A stretch of DNA of 64,000 bases from Agromyces sp. G08B096 (lineage in GTDB: Bacteria; Actinomycetota; Actinomycetes; Actinomycetales; Microbacteriaceae), in the NCBI RefSeq assembly GCF_040267705.1, contig NZ_CP158374.1, positions 1,364,001 through 1,428,000 on the forward strand, in the 5' to 3' direction. The notes beneath the pieces are model-generated. The model worked only from the letters and a program-made list of their open reading frames with translations, was not told the origin of the DNA and ran no database searches. Positions 37,425 to 46,200 of the stretch are shown piece after piece. The first letter of the stretch is position 1. Each line of letters starts with the position of its first letter. Both the position numbers and the translations under genes were made by a program.

Positions 37425-38393
37425 ATGCCAGTGACCCAAGAACAGGCCGCCTGGTTCCAGGACGCCTTCGGCCGGCTGGTCGACAACATCGACCAGGCGA
37501 TCCTCGGCAAGCGCGAGGTCATCGCGCTCGTGCTGACCGCCATGCTCTCCGACGGTCACGTGCTACTCGAGGACTTCCCGGGCACCGGCAAGACGGTGCT
37601 CGCGAAGGCCCTGGCGAACACGATCGACGGCACGCACTCGCGCATCCAGTTCACCCCCGACCTGCTGCCCTCCGATGTCACGGGCGTCACGATCTACGAC
37701 CAGGGCAAGGGCCGGTTCGAGTTCCATCGCGGTCCGATCTTCGCCTCGATCGTGCTCGCGGACGAGATCAACCGGGCGAGCCCGAAGACCCAGTCGGCGC
37801 TCCTCGAGGTGATGGAGGAGGGCCGGGTCACCGTCGACGGCGTCGGCTACGACGTCGAACCGCCGTTCATGGTCATCGCGACGCAGAACCCCGTCGAGCA
37901 GGCGGGCACCTACTCGCTCCCCGAGGCGCAGCTCGACCGGTTCCTCATCAAGACCTCGCTCGGCTACCCCGACCACGAGACCGCGGTGACGCTCCTCGTC
38001 GACTCGGCGAACCGCGCCCGCGCGTCGGCGGTGTCGCCCATCATCCAGTCGGCGTCGATCACGATGATGGCGAAGCTCGCCTCCGAGGTGTACGTCGACC
38101 AGGCGGTGCTGTCGTACCTCAACGAGCTCGTGACCGCGACCCGCGAGCACCCCGATTCGGCCCTCGGCGTCAGCATGCGCGGTGCGCTCGCGCTCGCCCG
38201 TGCGACCAAGACGTGGGCGATCTCGCAGGGCCGGACGTACGCGACGCCCGACGACGTGCGTGAGCTGGCGATCCCGGTGCTCGCGCACCGCATCATCGTC
38301 GACCCCGAGGCGGAGTTCTCGGGCGTGACGGCGAAGGACATCGTCGAGCGCGCGATCGCCGACGTCGCCCCGCCCGCCTACCGGGCGGCATGA
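37425..38393 (+). CDS. MoxR-type AAA+ ATPase (first copy)
   Basis: A 322-residue AAA+ ATPase of the MoxR family, which act as chaperones that mature or activate metal- or surface-associated complexes. Walker A is in EDFPGTGKTVLAKALAN, Walker B in VLADEINRASPKTQSALLEVMEE, and sensor 1 in VIATQNPVEQAGTYSLPEAQLDRFL. An AAGGA site precedes the ATG. Its stop overlaps the DUF58 gene start (ATGA), so MoxR-DUF58-transglutaminase-like are made as one translational unit. Confidence 0.95.
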   Translation: MPVTQEQAAWFQDAFGRLVDNIDQAILGKREVIALVLTAMLSDGHVLLEDFPGTGKTVLAKALANTIDGTHSRIQFTPDLLPSDVTGVTIYDQGKGRFEFHRGPIFASIVLADEINRASPKTQSALLEVMEEGRVTVDGVGYDVEPPFMVIATQNPVEQAGTYSLPEAQLDRFLIKTSLGYPDHETAVTLLVDSANRARASAVSPIIQSASITMMAKLASEVYVDQAVLSYLNELVTATREHPDSALGVSMRGALALARATKTWAISQGRTYATPDDVRELAIPVLAHRIIVDPEAEFSGVTAKDIVERAIADVAPPAYRAA

Positions 38394-39688
38394 CGGCCGC
38401 AGACGGCGGCTCGCCCACGCGCGTCTCGCAGGCGCGGCTCGCCTTCCAGACCGTCGCTCGGTCGGTGCGTCGCACCGCGGGCTCGCTCGGCGAGCGCATC
38501 GGCACCGCGTCGGCCGCAGTCGCACACGCCGTCGCGCCGGTCACGAGCGTCGTCTCGACGACGGGATGGCTCGTGCTCGCGGCCGCGCTGGTGTCGGGCG
38601 TGCTCGCGATCACCCTCGGCTGGGTGGAGTTCGCCTTCCTCGGCGCGACCCTGCTCGGTGCGGTGATCGTCGCCGTCCCGTTCGTCTTCGGCCGTATGCG
38701 GTACGTCGTGGACGTCGAGCTCCAGCCACGACGCGTCGTCGCGGGGGAGCGGGCCCTCGGCCGCCTCGCCGTGGTGAACGACGGCACCACGCCGTCGGTC
38801 GCCTCGCGCATGGAGCTGCCGGTGGGCCAGGGACTCGCGGAGTTCCGCATTCCGACGCTCGCGCCCTCGGCCGAGCACGAGGAGCTCTTCGCCGTGCCGA
38901 CCCAGCGTCGCGCGGTGATCGTCGCCGGACCGGCGATCTCGGTGCGCGGCGACGAGCTGGGGCTGCTTCGCCGCACGGTGCGCTGGAACGAGCCGGTCGA
39001 GCTGTTCGTGCACCCGCGGACGGCTCGGCTGAAGCCGTCGGCGGCGGGTCTGGTGCGCGACCTCGAGGGCGAGGTCACGAAGACCATCACCGATCACGAC
39101 ATCTCATTCCATGCCCTGCGCGCCTACGAGCCGGGCGATCCGCTCCGCAACGTCCATTGGCGCAGCTCCGCTCGCACGGGCCGCCTGATGGTGCGCCAGT
39201 ACGAGGAGACCCGTCGTTCCGACCTCGTGTTGCTGCAGGCCACCGGTGCCGACCAGTACGCGAGCGATGACGAGTTCGAGCTCGGCGTATCGATCTTCGC
39301 GTCGCTCGGGGTGCAGGTCGTCCGTGACGGTACCCGCATCACCGCGCAGACGGAGACGCGACGCCTGCGCACGGCGACGCCGGTCAACCTGCTCGACGAT
39401 GCGAGCCGCATCGAGACGGCGCCCGCCGGCACGGTGCTCCGGATCTTCGGCCGCGACGCCGCCCGGCGCTCCCCGTCGGCCAGCGTGGTGATCGTCGTGG
39501 TCGGCTCGCTCCTGCCGCTCGCGGAGGTGCGTGCGCTCGAGACGGCGCTGCCGTCCGACGTGTCGCTCATCGCGTTCCGCGCCCAGGCGGGCGCCGACGC
39601 GCGCATCGGCCGCGTCGGCTCCACGCCGGTCGCCACCGTCGGCGAGCTCGGGGAGCTGCCCGCCGTCGTCCGGAAGGTCAGGCCATGA
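38390..39688 (+). CDS. DUF58 (vWA-like) membrane protein, first copy
   Basis: A 432-residue protein. Two adjacent transmembrane helices lie at about residues 60-102. The DUF58 core motif is clear: HALRAYEPGDPLRNVHWRSSARTG in two parts (AYEPGDPLRNVHW and RSSARTGRLMVRQYE). The C-terminal half resembles a von Willebrand A fold, the usual MoxR partner. It overlaps both neighbours by 4 bases. It probably couples MoxR to the membrane partner at 39685. Confidence 0.92.
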   Translation: MTAADGGSPTRVSQARLAFQTVARSVRRTAGSLGERIGTASAAVAHAVAPVTSVVSTTGWLVLAAALVSGVLAITLGWVEFAFLGATLLGAVIVAVPFVFGRMRYVVDVELQPRRVVAGERALGRLAVVNDGTTPSVASRMELPVGQGLAEFRIPTLAPSAEHEELFAVPTQRRAVIVAGPAISVRGDELGLLRRTVRWNEPVELFVHPRTARLKPSAAGLVRDLEGEVTKTITDHDISFHALRAYEPGDPLRNVHWRSSARTGRLMVRQYEETRRSDLVLLQATGADQYASDDEFELGVSIFASLGVQVVRDGTRITAQTETRRLRTATPVNLLDDASRIETAPAGTVLRIFGRDAARRSPSASVVIVVVGSLLPLAEVRALETALPSDVSLIAFRAQAGADARIGRVGSTPVATVGELGELPAVVRKVRP

Positions 39689-42003
39689 CGCGCATCCCCG
39701 CCACCGCCGTCGGCGACCTCGTCGTGCTCTCGGTGTTGAGCCTGCTCGCCGTGGCCGGCTACCAGACGAGCTTCGGCGACGCCGACTTCCTGCTCGCCGC
39801 GATCGGCGGCCTCATCGTCGGCACCGCGGCCGCCGTCGCCGGCACCGTGTTCAAGCTCGACCTGCTCACCACCGTGCTCGTCGCCCTCGCGGCGTACTTC
39901 CTCTTCGGCACGCCGTTCGCGATGCCCGACCAGGGGATCGCCGTCGTCCTGCCGACGCTCGGTTCGCTCGCGGGGCTCGCGCTCGGCGCGGTGTACGGCT
40001 GGGCCGACATCGTCACGATCGGCACGCCAGTCGAAGCCCCGTATTACGTCGCCGCCGTGCCGTACGTCGCCACCTGGCTGGTCTCCCTGGTCGGCGGTCT
40101 CCTGGTCCTGCGCTGGCTTCCCCGTCGGCGCACCGTCCTCCGTGCCGCGGTGCTGCTGATCGGACCCGTGCTGCTCTACCTTTCGGGCATCCTGCTCGGC
40201 ACCGATGAGGCGTTCCTCGCCGCCGTCCGCGGCGTGGCCTTCGCCGCGATCGCCCTCGTCTGGCTGGCCTGGCGCCGCGGGGCGACCATCGACGCCGAAC
40301 CCGACGCCGAGCGCCGGCTGGTGCGGCGCCGGCTCGGCGGCTCGGCGATCGTCCTCGCCGGCGCCGTGGCGATCGGCGTGGTCGCGGGGATCGCGGCCTC
40401 GCCCGCGGCATCCGATCGGTTCGTGCTGCGCGAGGAGATCGTGCCGCCCTTCGACGCGCGCGAGTTCTCGAGCCCGCTCGCGGGATTCCGCTCCTACACG
40501 AAGGACCTCGCCGAGGAGCCGCTGTTCACCGTCTCCGGCCTCGAGCCGGGCGATGTGATCCGGCTCGCCGCCATGGACGCGTACACGGGCCGGCTCTGGA
40601 ACGTCGCCGGGCCCGATGCTGCGTTCGCCGACGGCGGGTACGCCATCGTCGGCGAGACCCTGCCGGAGCCCTCGCTCGCCGACCTCGGCAGCGCCAGGCA
40701 CGTGGGCGTGGCGGTCGAGGGAGCCTATGACGACGTGTGGCTGCCGACCGTCGGGTACGGTACGAGCCTGCGTCTCTCCGACGAGGGCAGCGCCGGCCGG
40801 TCGGGCGACCTCCGCTACAACGCCGACGCCGGCACTGCGGTGCTCACGAGCGGAGTGCACGAGGGCGTGCGGTACGAGCTCGACGCCCGCATGCAGCGCG
40901 AGCCCGACACCGAGGACCTGGTCAACGTGCCGGTCGCGACGCTCGAGCTGCCGGCCGTCGAGGACCTGCCCGACGTCGTCGCCGCCAAGGCCGAGGAGTA
41001 TGCGGGCGACGCGCCGAGCGCGATCGAGCAGATCCGCGCGATCGAGACGGCGCTGAAGACGAACGGATTCCTGAGCCACGGCCTCGCCTCCGACGCCGTC
41101 GCCTCGCGCGCCGGGCACGGCGCCGACCGGCTGATCGAGCTGTTCACCAGGTCGGAGATGGTCGGCGACGAGGAGCAGTACGCCGCCGCCATGGCGCTGA
41201 TGGTGCGCCACCTCGGCTACCCCGCCCGGGTCGTGATGGGCTACGCGCCCGAGGTCTCGGAGAACGACGACGAGGTGCAGGTCGTCGGGTCCGATGTCAC
41301 CGCGTGGGTCGAGGTGCCGTTCGAGGGTGCGGGCTGGATCTCGTTCCGGCCGACGCCCGACCAGATCGACGTGCCGCAGGAACAGACGCCGAAGCCGAAG
41401 AGCGAGCCGCAGCCGCAGGTGCGGCAGCCGCCGCGCGCGGAGGAGACCGAGGACGAGCTGCTCACGACCGTCGAGATCGATGACACCGACGACGACGACC
41501 GCGACCGCCCGTTCCAGGTTCCGGCGTGGGTGTGGGTCGTGGCGGCCTCTGTCGGCATCCCGCTCGCGCTCGTGTTCGGTCCGATGCTGGCGGTCGCGTT
41601 GCTGAAGCGTCGGCGCAGGCGGAAGCGCCTGGAGGACCGGCCGGATCGGAGCGCCGCGGGCGCGTGGGACGAGCTCGTCGACCGGTACGTGGAGCTCGGG
41701 CTGGAGCCCCCGGCCCGGGCGACACGTCTGCAGACCGCCGCGGTGCTCGAGCGCCAGGCGACCGAGCAGGGGCTCGCGGCCGACGCGCCGTCGCTCGCGC
41801 GGCTCGCGTACGACGTGGATCGCGACGTCTTCCGCGGCGGCGAGGTGGGCGCCGACGAGGTCGAGCGGCGGTGGACCGAGGCGGATGCCGCGGTCGCGGC
41901 CGTGACCGCCGCGGCCGGCGCCGTGCGACGGTTCGTCAGCCGGTACCGGCTGGCCCGTCACCGTCGAGCCGCCGGCAGGGACAGCAGGCGGCGCCTTCGC
42001 TAG
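39685..42003 (+). CDS. Transglutaminase-like membrane protein lacking catalytic residues
   Basis: A 772-residue protein with about seven N-terminal helices, a large exterior domain (about 245-610), one more helix (about 612-640) and a cytoplasmic tail, the TgpA/DUF3488-like architecture. The transglutaminase core is recognisable (QYAAAMALMVRHLGYPARVVMGY ends a helix and strand; AWVEVPFEGAGWISFRPTP follows). The catalytic Cys position is Glu496 and the catalytic His position is Thr539 by comparison with the intact paralogue at 57521. I find no cysteine anywhere in the protein. It is probably a structural or binding subunit, not an enzyme. Confidence 0.88.
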   Translation: MTRIPATAVGDLVVLSVLSLLAVAGYQTSFGDADFLLAAIGGLIVGTAAAVAGTVFKLDLLTTVLVALAAYFLFGTPFAMPDQGIAVVLPTLGSLAGLALGAVYGWADIVTIGTPVEAPYYVAAVPYVATWLVSLVGGLLVLRWLPRRRTVLRAAVLLIGPVLLYLSGILLGTDEAFLAAVRGVAFAAIALVWLAWRRGATIDAEPDAERRLVRRRLGGSAIVLAGAVAIGVVAGIAASPAASDRFVLREEIVPPFDAREFSSPLAGFRSYTKDLAEEPLFTVSGLEPGDVIRLAAMDAYTGRLWNVAGPDAAFADGGYAIVGETLPEPSLADLGSARHVGVAVEGAYDDVWLPTVGYGTSLRLSDEGSAGRSGDLRYNADAGTAVLTSGVHEGVRYELDARMQREPDTEDLVNVPVATLELPAVEDLPDVVAAKAEEYAGDAPSAIEQIRAIETALKTNGFLSHGLASDAVASRAGHGADRLIELFTRSEMVGDEEQYAAAMALMVRHLGYPARVVMGYAPEVSENDDEVQVVGSDVTAWVEVPFEGAGWISFRPTPDQIDVPQEQTPKPKSEPQPQVRQPPRAEETEDELLTTVEIDDTDDDDRDRPFQVPAWVWVVAASVGIPLALVFGPMLAVALLKRRRRRKRLEDRPDRSAAGAWDELVDRYVELGLEPPARATRLQTAAVLERQATEQGLAADAPSLARLAYDVDRDVFRGGEVGADEVERRWTEADAAVAAVTAAAGAVRRFVSRYRLARHRRAAGRDSRRRLR

Positions 42004-42006
42004 CAT
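42001..42006 (+). promoter_or_regulatory. Leaderless -10 made from the transglutaminase-like stop codon
   Basis: TAGCAT begins with the stop codon TAG (42001-42003) and lies 6 bases before the GTG at 42013. No ribosome binding site is visible. Confidence 0.45.
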
Positions 42007-42012
42007 GGCCGG

Positions 42013-42609
42013 GTGGACGCCTCCGATTTCATCATCCCCCCGCCGGGGCTGATCCCGGACGCGCCGGCGGCTCCGCCGCCGACGACCGAGCGTGCCGCGC
42101 CGCGTCGGGTCGAGCGGTCGCTGCCGTCGTTCACGCCGGTGGCACCGCCCGCAGCGGCGCCGCCCACGGCCCCGACCCCGGCGGCGGACGAAGACGCCCA
42201 GGCGCCTACGGCGGGGCATCCACCGGCTCCCCACCTGACGCAGACGCCCGCCGAAAGCGGCGCGCGGCTCGCCTGGCGCCTCACCGCACCGGGCCTCGAC
42301 CTCGTCGTCGACCGGCGCGTCGTGCTCGGCCGGGCACCCGCGATCGAACGCGCCGGGCAGGTCGGACGGACGATCGCGATCGACGACCCCGCACGCACCG
42401 TCTCGAAGACGCACGCGGTGATCGAGCCTTCCGGCGGCGGCCTCGAGGTCACCGACCTGCACTCGACGAACGGCGTCCGCATCGAGTGGCCCGACGGCTC
42501 CTGGCTCGACGTCGAGAACGGGGCGACGGCGCGCATCGACGGTCCGGCCGACCTCCTGCTGGGCGAGTACCGCATCGCCGTGGCCGGAACGACCGCCTCG
42601 ACGGTGTAA
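42013..42609 (+). CDS. FHA domain protein with Pro/Ala-rich N-terminus
   Basis: A 198-residue protein. Residues 1-88 are Pro/Ala/Thr-rich and probably disordered. The FHA domain (about 90-198) keeps the phosphothreonine-binding positions: VVLGRAP, TVSKTHAVIEP and TDLHSTNGVRIEW. The start is GTG at 42013 at leaderless spacing. It is the last gene of the 27.4-42.6 kb cluster and its third FHA-type reader. It would be recruited to phosphorylated partners of the kinase at 29551. Confidence 0.88.
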   Translation: MDASDFIIPPPGLIPDAPAAPPPTTERAAPRRVERSLPSFTPVAPPAAAPPTAPTPAADEDAQAPTAGHPPAPHLTQTPAESGARLAWRLTAPGLDLVVDRRVVLGRAPAIERAGQVGRTIAIDDPARTVSKTHAVIEPSGGGLEVTDLHSTNGVRIEWPDGSWLDVENGATARIDGPADLLLGEYRIAVAGTTASTV

Positions 42610-42647
42610 CCTGGTGGCGTGCGCGCGCCGCGACTTCTCCTTCGGTG

Positions 42648-42685
42648 CCGCGGCGGGGCCTCGTCCTAGGCCTTCCCCGCCGCGG
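42648..42685 (+). promoter_or_regulatory. Leader hairpin upstream of leuC
   Basis: Perfect 11-bp stem CCGCGGCGGGG / CCCCGCCGCGG with a 16-base loop that holds a smaller GGCC...GGCC repeat, 47 bases before leuC. It could terminate the FHA gene transcript or act as an attenuator for leuCD. I see no leucine-rich leader peptide. Confidence 0.5.
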
Positions 42686-42732
42686 AGTCCGTCGACGGCT
42701 GAACCAGACCAGACCCCGAGGAAGACACCCGC

Positions 42733-44202
42733 ATGAACGCCGCTGACCACCCGCGTCCCCGCACCCTGGCCGAGAAGGTCTGGGATGCCCATCTCGTCAA
42801 GCAGGGCGAGGACGGCACGCCCGACCTCATCTACATCGACCTGCACCTCGTGCACGAGGTCACGAGCCCGCAGGCGTTCGACGGCCTGCGCATGGCGGGC
42901 CGCCCCGTCCGGCGTCCCGACCTCACCATCGCGACCGAAGACCACAACACCCCGACGCTCGACATCGACAAGCCGATCGCCGACCTGACGAGCCGCACGC
43001 AGATCGAGACGCTGCGCCGCAACGCCGCCGAGTTCGGCATCCGGCTGCATTCGCTGGGCGACGCCGAGCAGGGCATCGTGCACGTCGTCGGCCCGCAGCT
43101 CGGGCTCACGATGCCGGGCATCACCGTCGTCTGCGGAGACTCCCACACCTCGACCCATGGCGCGTTCGGCGCGATGGCGTTCGGCATCGGCACGAGCGAG
43201 GTCGAGCACGTGCTCGCCACGCAGACGCTGCCGCTGAAGCCGTTCAAGACCATGGCGATCAACGTCGAGGGCACGCTCCGCCCCGGCGTCACGGCGAAGG
43301 ACATCATCCTCGCCGTCATCGCGAAGATTGGCACCGGCGGCGGTCAGGGCTACGTGCTCGAGTACCGCGGCAGCGCCATCCGCGCGCTCTCGATGGAGGG
43401 CCGCATGACGATCTGCAACATGTCGATCGAGGCGGGTGCGCGCGCCGGCATGGTGGCCCCGGATGCCACGACCTACGCCTACCTGAAGGGTCGCCCGCAC
43501 GCCCCGTCGGGCACCGACTGGGACGACGCGGTCGCCTACTGGGACACGCTCGCCACCGACGAGGGCGCGACCTTCGACGCCGAGGTCTTCATCGACGCCG
43601 ACGAGCTCGAGCCGTTCGTGACGTGGGGCACCAACCCCGGCCAGGGCGTCTCGCTCTCCGACACCGTGCCCGACCCGGCGACGATCGACGACCAGCACGA
43701 GCGCGCCGCCGCCGAGCGCGCGCTCGAGTACATGGACCTGCGCCCGGGCACCCCGCTCAAGCAGATCCCGGTCGATGCGGTGTTCATGGGCTCCTGCACC
43801 AACAGCCGCATCGAAGACCTCCGCGCGTTCGCCTCGATCGTGAAAGGCCGGAAGAAGGCCGACGGTGTGCGGGTGATGGTGGTGCCCGGGTCGGCCCGGG
43901 TGCGCCTGGAGGCCGAGGCCGAGGGCCTCGACAAGGTGTTCGAGGAGTTCGGGGCGGAGTGGCGCTTCGCGGGCTGCTCGATGTGCCTCGGCATGAACCC
44001 CGACCAGCTCGCGCCAGGGGAGCGCTGCGCCTCGACGTCCAACCGCAACTTCGAAGGCCGCCAGGGCAAGGGCGGGCGAACGCACCTCGTGTCCCCGCTC
44101 GTCGCCGCGGCCACCGCGATCCGCGGCACCCTCTCGAGTCCGTGGGACCTCGAGCAGGAGCCGACCGCCGAACCAGTCGGCGCCGCGACGGAGGGGAACT
44201 GA
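42733..44202 (+). CDS. leuC: 3-Isopropylmalate dehydratase, large subunit
   Basis: A 489-residue aconitase-family subunit that, with LeuD, isomerises 2- to 3-isopropylmalate in leucine synthesis. The 4Fe-4S cysteines are visible: [12 protein letters not shown] and [13 protein letters not shown]. Substrate motifs [15 protein letters not shown] and [14 protein letters not shown] are present. A GAGGAAG site lies upstream of the ATG. leuD starts 2 bases after the stop. Confidence 0.97.
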   Translation: MNAADHPRPRTLAEKVWDAHLVKQGEDGTPDLIYIDLHLVHEVTSPQAFDGLRMAGRPVRRPDLTIATEDHNTPTLDIDKPIADLTSRTQIETLRRNAAEFGIRLHSLGDAEQGIVHVVGPQLGLTMPGITVVCGDSHTSTHGAFGAMAFGIGTSEVEHVLATQTLPLKPFKTMAINVEGTLRPGVTAKDIILAVIAKIGTGGGQGYVLEYRGSAIRALSMEGRMTICNMSIEAGARAGMVAPDATTYAYLKGRPHAPSGTDWDDAVAYWDTLATDEGATFDAEVFIDADELEPFVTWGTNPGQGVSLSDTVPDPATIDDQHERAAAERALEYMDLRPGTPLKQIPVDAVFMGSCTNSRIEDLRAFASIVKGRKKADGVRVMVVPGSARVRLEAEAEGLDKVFEEFGAEWRFAGCSMCLGMNPDQLAPGERCASTSNRNFEGRQGKGGRTHLVSPLVAAATAIRGTLSSPWDLEQEPTAEPVGAATEGN

Positions 44203-44204
44203 CC

Positions 44205-44804
44205 ATGGAGAAGATCACGACCGTCACCGGCGTCGCTGCACCGCTGCGCCGCTCCAACGTCGACACCGACCAGATCATCCCCGCCGTCTTCCTGAAGCGC
44301 GTGACGAAGACGGGCTTCGACGACGCCCTCTTCCACGGCTGGCGGCAAGACCCCGAGTTCGTGCTCAACGACCCGGCGTACGCGGGCGCCCAGGTGCTCA
44401 TCGCCGGGCCCGACTTCGGCACCGGGTCGAGCCGCGAGCACGCCGTGTGGGCGCTGCGCGACTACGGGTTCAAGGTCGTCGTGTCGTCGCGGTTCGGCGA
44501 CATCTTCCGCGGCAACGCGGGCAAGCAGGGACTCGTCGCGGCGCAGGTCGCCTACGAGGACGTGGAGCGGCTCTGGGAGGTCGTCGAGGCCGAGCCGGGA
44601 ATAGCGGTGACGGTGGATCTGGTTGAGCGTACGGTGAGCGCTGGGTCGCTCACGGTGGCTTTCGAGATCGACGACTACACTCGGTGGCGGCTGCTCGAAG
44701 GGCTGGACGACATCGGTCTGACCCTCCGGGATGAAGACGCCATCGCCGAATTCGAGACCCATCGTGAGGCCTGGCGGCCGAAGACGCTCCCGGTTCGCCG
44801 GTAG
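44205..44804 (+). CDS. leuD: 3-Isopropylmalate dehydratase, small subunit
   Basis: A 199-residue swivelling-domain subunit, partner of LeuC. Family motifs: [17 protein letters not shown], and [17 protein letters not shown] that contacts the substrate. A GAGGGG site lies across the leuC stop. Codons at about 44594-44740 shift toward A/T-ending triplets relative to the flanks. murA follows after 21 bases. Confidence 0.96.
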   Translation: MEKITTVTGVAAPLRRSNVDTDQIIPAVFLKRVTKTGFDDALFHGWRQDPEFVLNDPAYAGAQVLIAGPDFGTGSSREHAVWALRDYGFKVVVSSRFGDIFRGNAGKQGLVAAQVAYEDVERLWEVVEAEPGIAVTVDLVERTVSAGSLTVAFEIDDYTRWRLLEGLDDIGLTLRDEDAIAEFETHREAWRPKTLPVRR

Positions 44805-44825
44805 CAGCAAGAAACCAGGGAGCCT

Positions 44826-46193
44826 GTGAACACACTCGTGGATGACGCCAAGCAGCACGGATCCGCGGTCGGCATGACGGCCGACCGGATCACGATCAAC
44901 GGCGGCAAGCCGCTCCGGGGTCGGATCGAGCTGAAGGGCGCGAAGAACCTCGTCACGAAGGCGATGGTCGCGGCGATCCTCGGCGATACGCCGAGCGTGC
45001 TGAAGGATGTCCCGAACATCAGCGATGTGCGCATCGTGCGGGGCCTGCTCGAGGTGCACGGGGTGACCGTGACCGAGGGCGGCGACGACGAGCTCATCCT
45101 CGACCCGTCCGCGGTGGAGTCGGCGCACATGGCCGACATCGACGCGCACGCCGGCTCGAGCCGCATCCCGATCCTGTTCTGCGGTCCGCTGCTGCACCGC
45201 CTCGGCGAGGCGTTCATCCCCGACCTCGGCGGCTGCCGCATCGGCGACCGTCCGATCGACTACCACCTCGAGGTGCTGCGCAACTTCGGCGCGATCGTCG
45301 AGAAGCTGCCGAGCGGCATCCGGATGTCGGCGCCGAACGGCCTGCACGGCGCGAAGGTGTCGCTGCCGTACCCGAGCGTCGGCGCGACCGAGCAGGTGCT
45401 GCTCACCGCCGTCCTCGCCGACGGCATCACCGAGCTCTCGGGCGCGGCGATCGAGCCCGAGATCATGGATCTCATCAACATCCTGCAGAAGATGGGCGCG
45501 ATCATCACGGTCGACACCGACCGCGTCATCCGCATCGAGGGCGTGCAGAAGCTCGACGGCTACACGCACCGTGCCCTGTTCGACCGGAACGAGGCCGCCA
45601 GCTGGGCGGCCGCCGCGCTCGCGACCGAGGGCGACATCTTCGTCGGCGGCGCCCGTCAGGCCGAGATGCTGACCTTCCTCAACGTGTACCGGAAGGTCGG
45701 CGGCGCGTTCGAGATCCACGAGGACGGCATTCGCTTCTTCCACCCGGGCGGCCAGCTGAAGCCGGTCATCATCGAGACCGACGTGCACCCGGGCTTCATG
45801 ACCGACTGGCAGCAGCCGCTGGTGATCGCGCTGACGAAGGCCAAGGGCGTGTCGATCGTGCACGAGACGGTCTACGAGCAGCGGTTCGGCTTCGTCGACG
45901 CGCTCGTCGAGATGGGTGCGTCGATCGAGGTGCACAAGGAGTGCCTGGGCGGCCGCCCGTGCCGCTTCGGCCAGCGCAACTTCCAGCACTCGGCCGTGAT
46001 CTCCGGTCCGACGCAGCTGCGCGGCGCCGACATCGAGGTGCCCGACCTCCGCGGCGGCTTCAGCCACCTCATCGCGGCGCTCACCGCGGAGGGCCGTTCG
46101 ACCGTGTCGAACGTCGGCATCATCGCGCGCGGCTACGAGAACTTCATCACGAAGCTCCAGCTCCTCGGGGCGGACTTCGAGCTCGAAGGATAA
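44826..46193 (+). CDS. murA: UDP-N-acetylglucosamine 1-carboxyvinyltransferase
   Basis: A 455-residue enzyme of the first committed step of peptidoglycan precursor synthesis (PEP addition to UDP-GlcNAc). The substrate lysine/asparagine pair is in LKGAKNLVTKAM. The active-site cysteine targeted by fosfomycin is kept in LGGCRIGDRPIDYH (some actinobacteria have Asp). The ending VGIIARGYENFITKL is typical. The start is GTG behind GGGAG; the first 15 residues extend beyond the E. coli form. The TAA stop is embedded in the plsC -10. Confidence 0.96.
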   Translation: MNTLVDDAKQHGSAVGMTADRITINGGKPLRGRIELKGAKNLVTKAMVAAILGDTPSVLKDVPNISDVRIVRGLLEVHGVTVTEGGDDELILDPSAVESAHMADIDAHAGSSRIPILFCGPLLHRLGEAFIPDLGGCRIGDRPIDYHLEVLRNFGAIVEKLPSGIRMSAPNGLHGAKVSLPYPSVGATEQVLLTAVLADGITELSGAAIEPEIMDLINILQKMGAIITVDTDRVIRIEGVQKLDGYTHRALFDRNEAASWAAAALATEGDIFVGGARQAEMLTFLNVYRKVGGAFEIHEDGIRFFHPGGQLKPVIIETDVHPGFMTDWQQPLVIALTKAKGVSIVHETVYEQRFGFVDALVEMGASIEVHKECLGGRPCRFGQRNFQHSAVISGPTQLRGADIEVPDLRGGFSHLIAALTAEGRSTVSNVGIIARGYENFITKLQLLGADFELEG

Positions 46194-46194
46194 T
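46189..46194 (+). promoter_or_regulatory. Leaderless -10 for plsC containing the murA stop codon
   Basis: GATAAT (five of six matches to TATAAT) spans the murA TAA stop and lies 6 bases before the plsC GTG at 46201. Confidence 0.5.
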
Positions 46195-46200
46195 GGGGGA

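Noticed and set aside
27442-42609. The signalling/MoxR cluster as a recently transferred genomic island.
   Set aside because: GC content and codon use match the flanks except in the last part of the giant gene, and there are no integrases, tRNA junctions or direct repeats at its ends.
42610-42732. A leucine-rich leader peptide before leuC.
   Set aside because: The only short frame in this gap (from a GTG near 42614) is Arg/Pro-rich without leucine codons.
39124-44085. A very long open frame on the minus strand (about 1,650 codons).
   Set aside because: It lies opposite five well-supported plus-strand genes (DUF58 to leuC); its translation is Arg/Asp/Val/Leu-rich low complexity with no motif, typical of antisense frames in high-GC genes.
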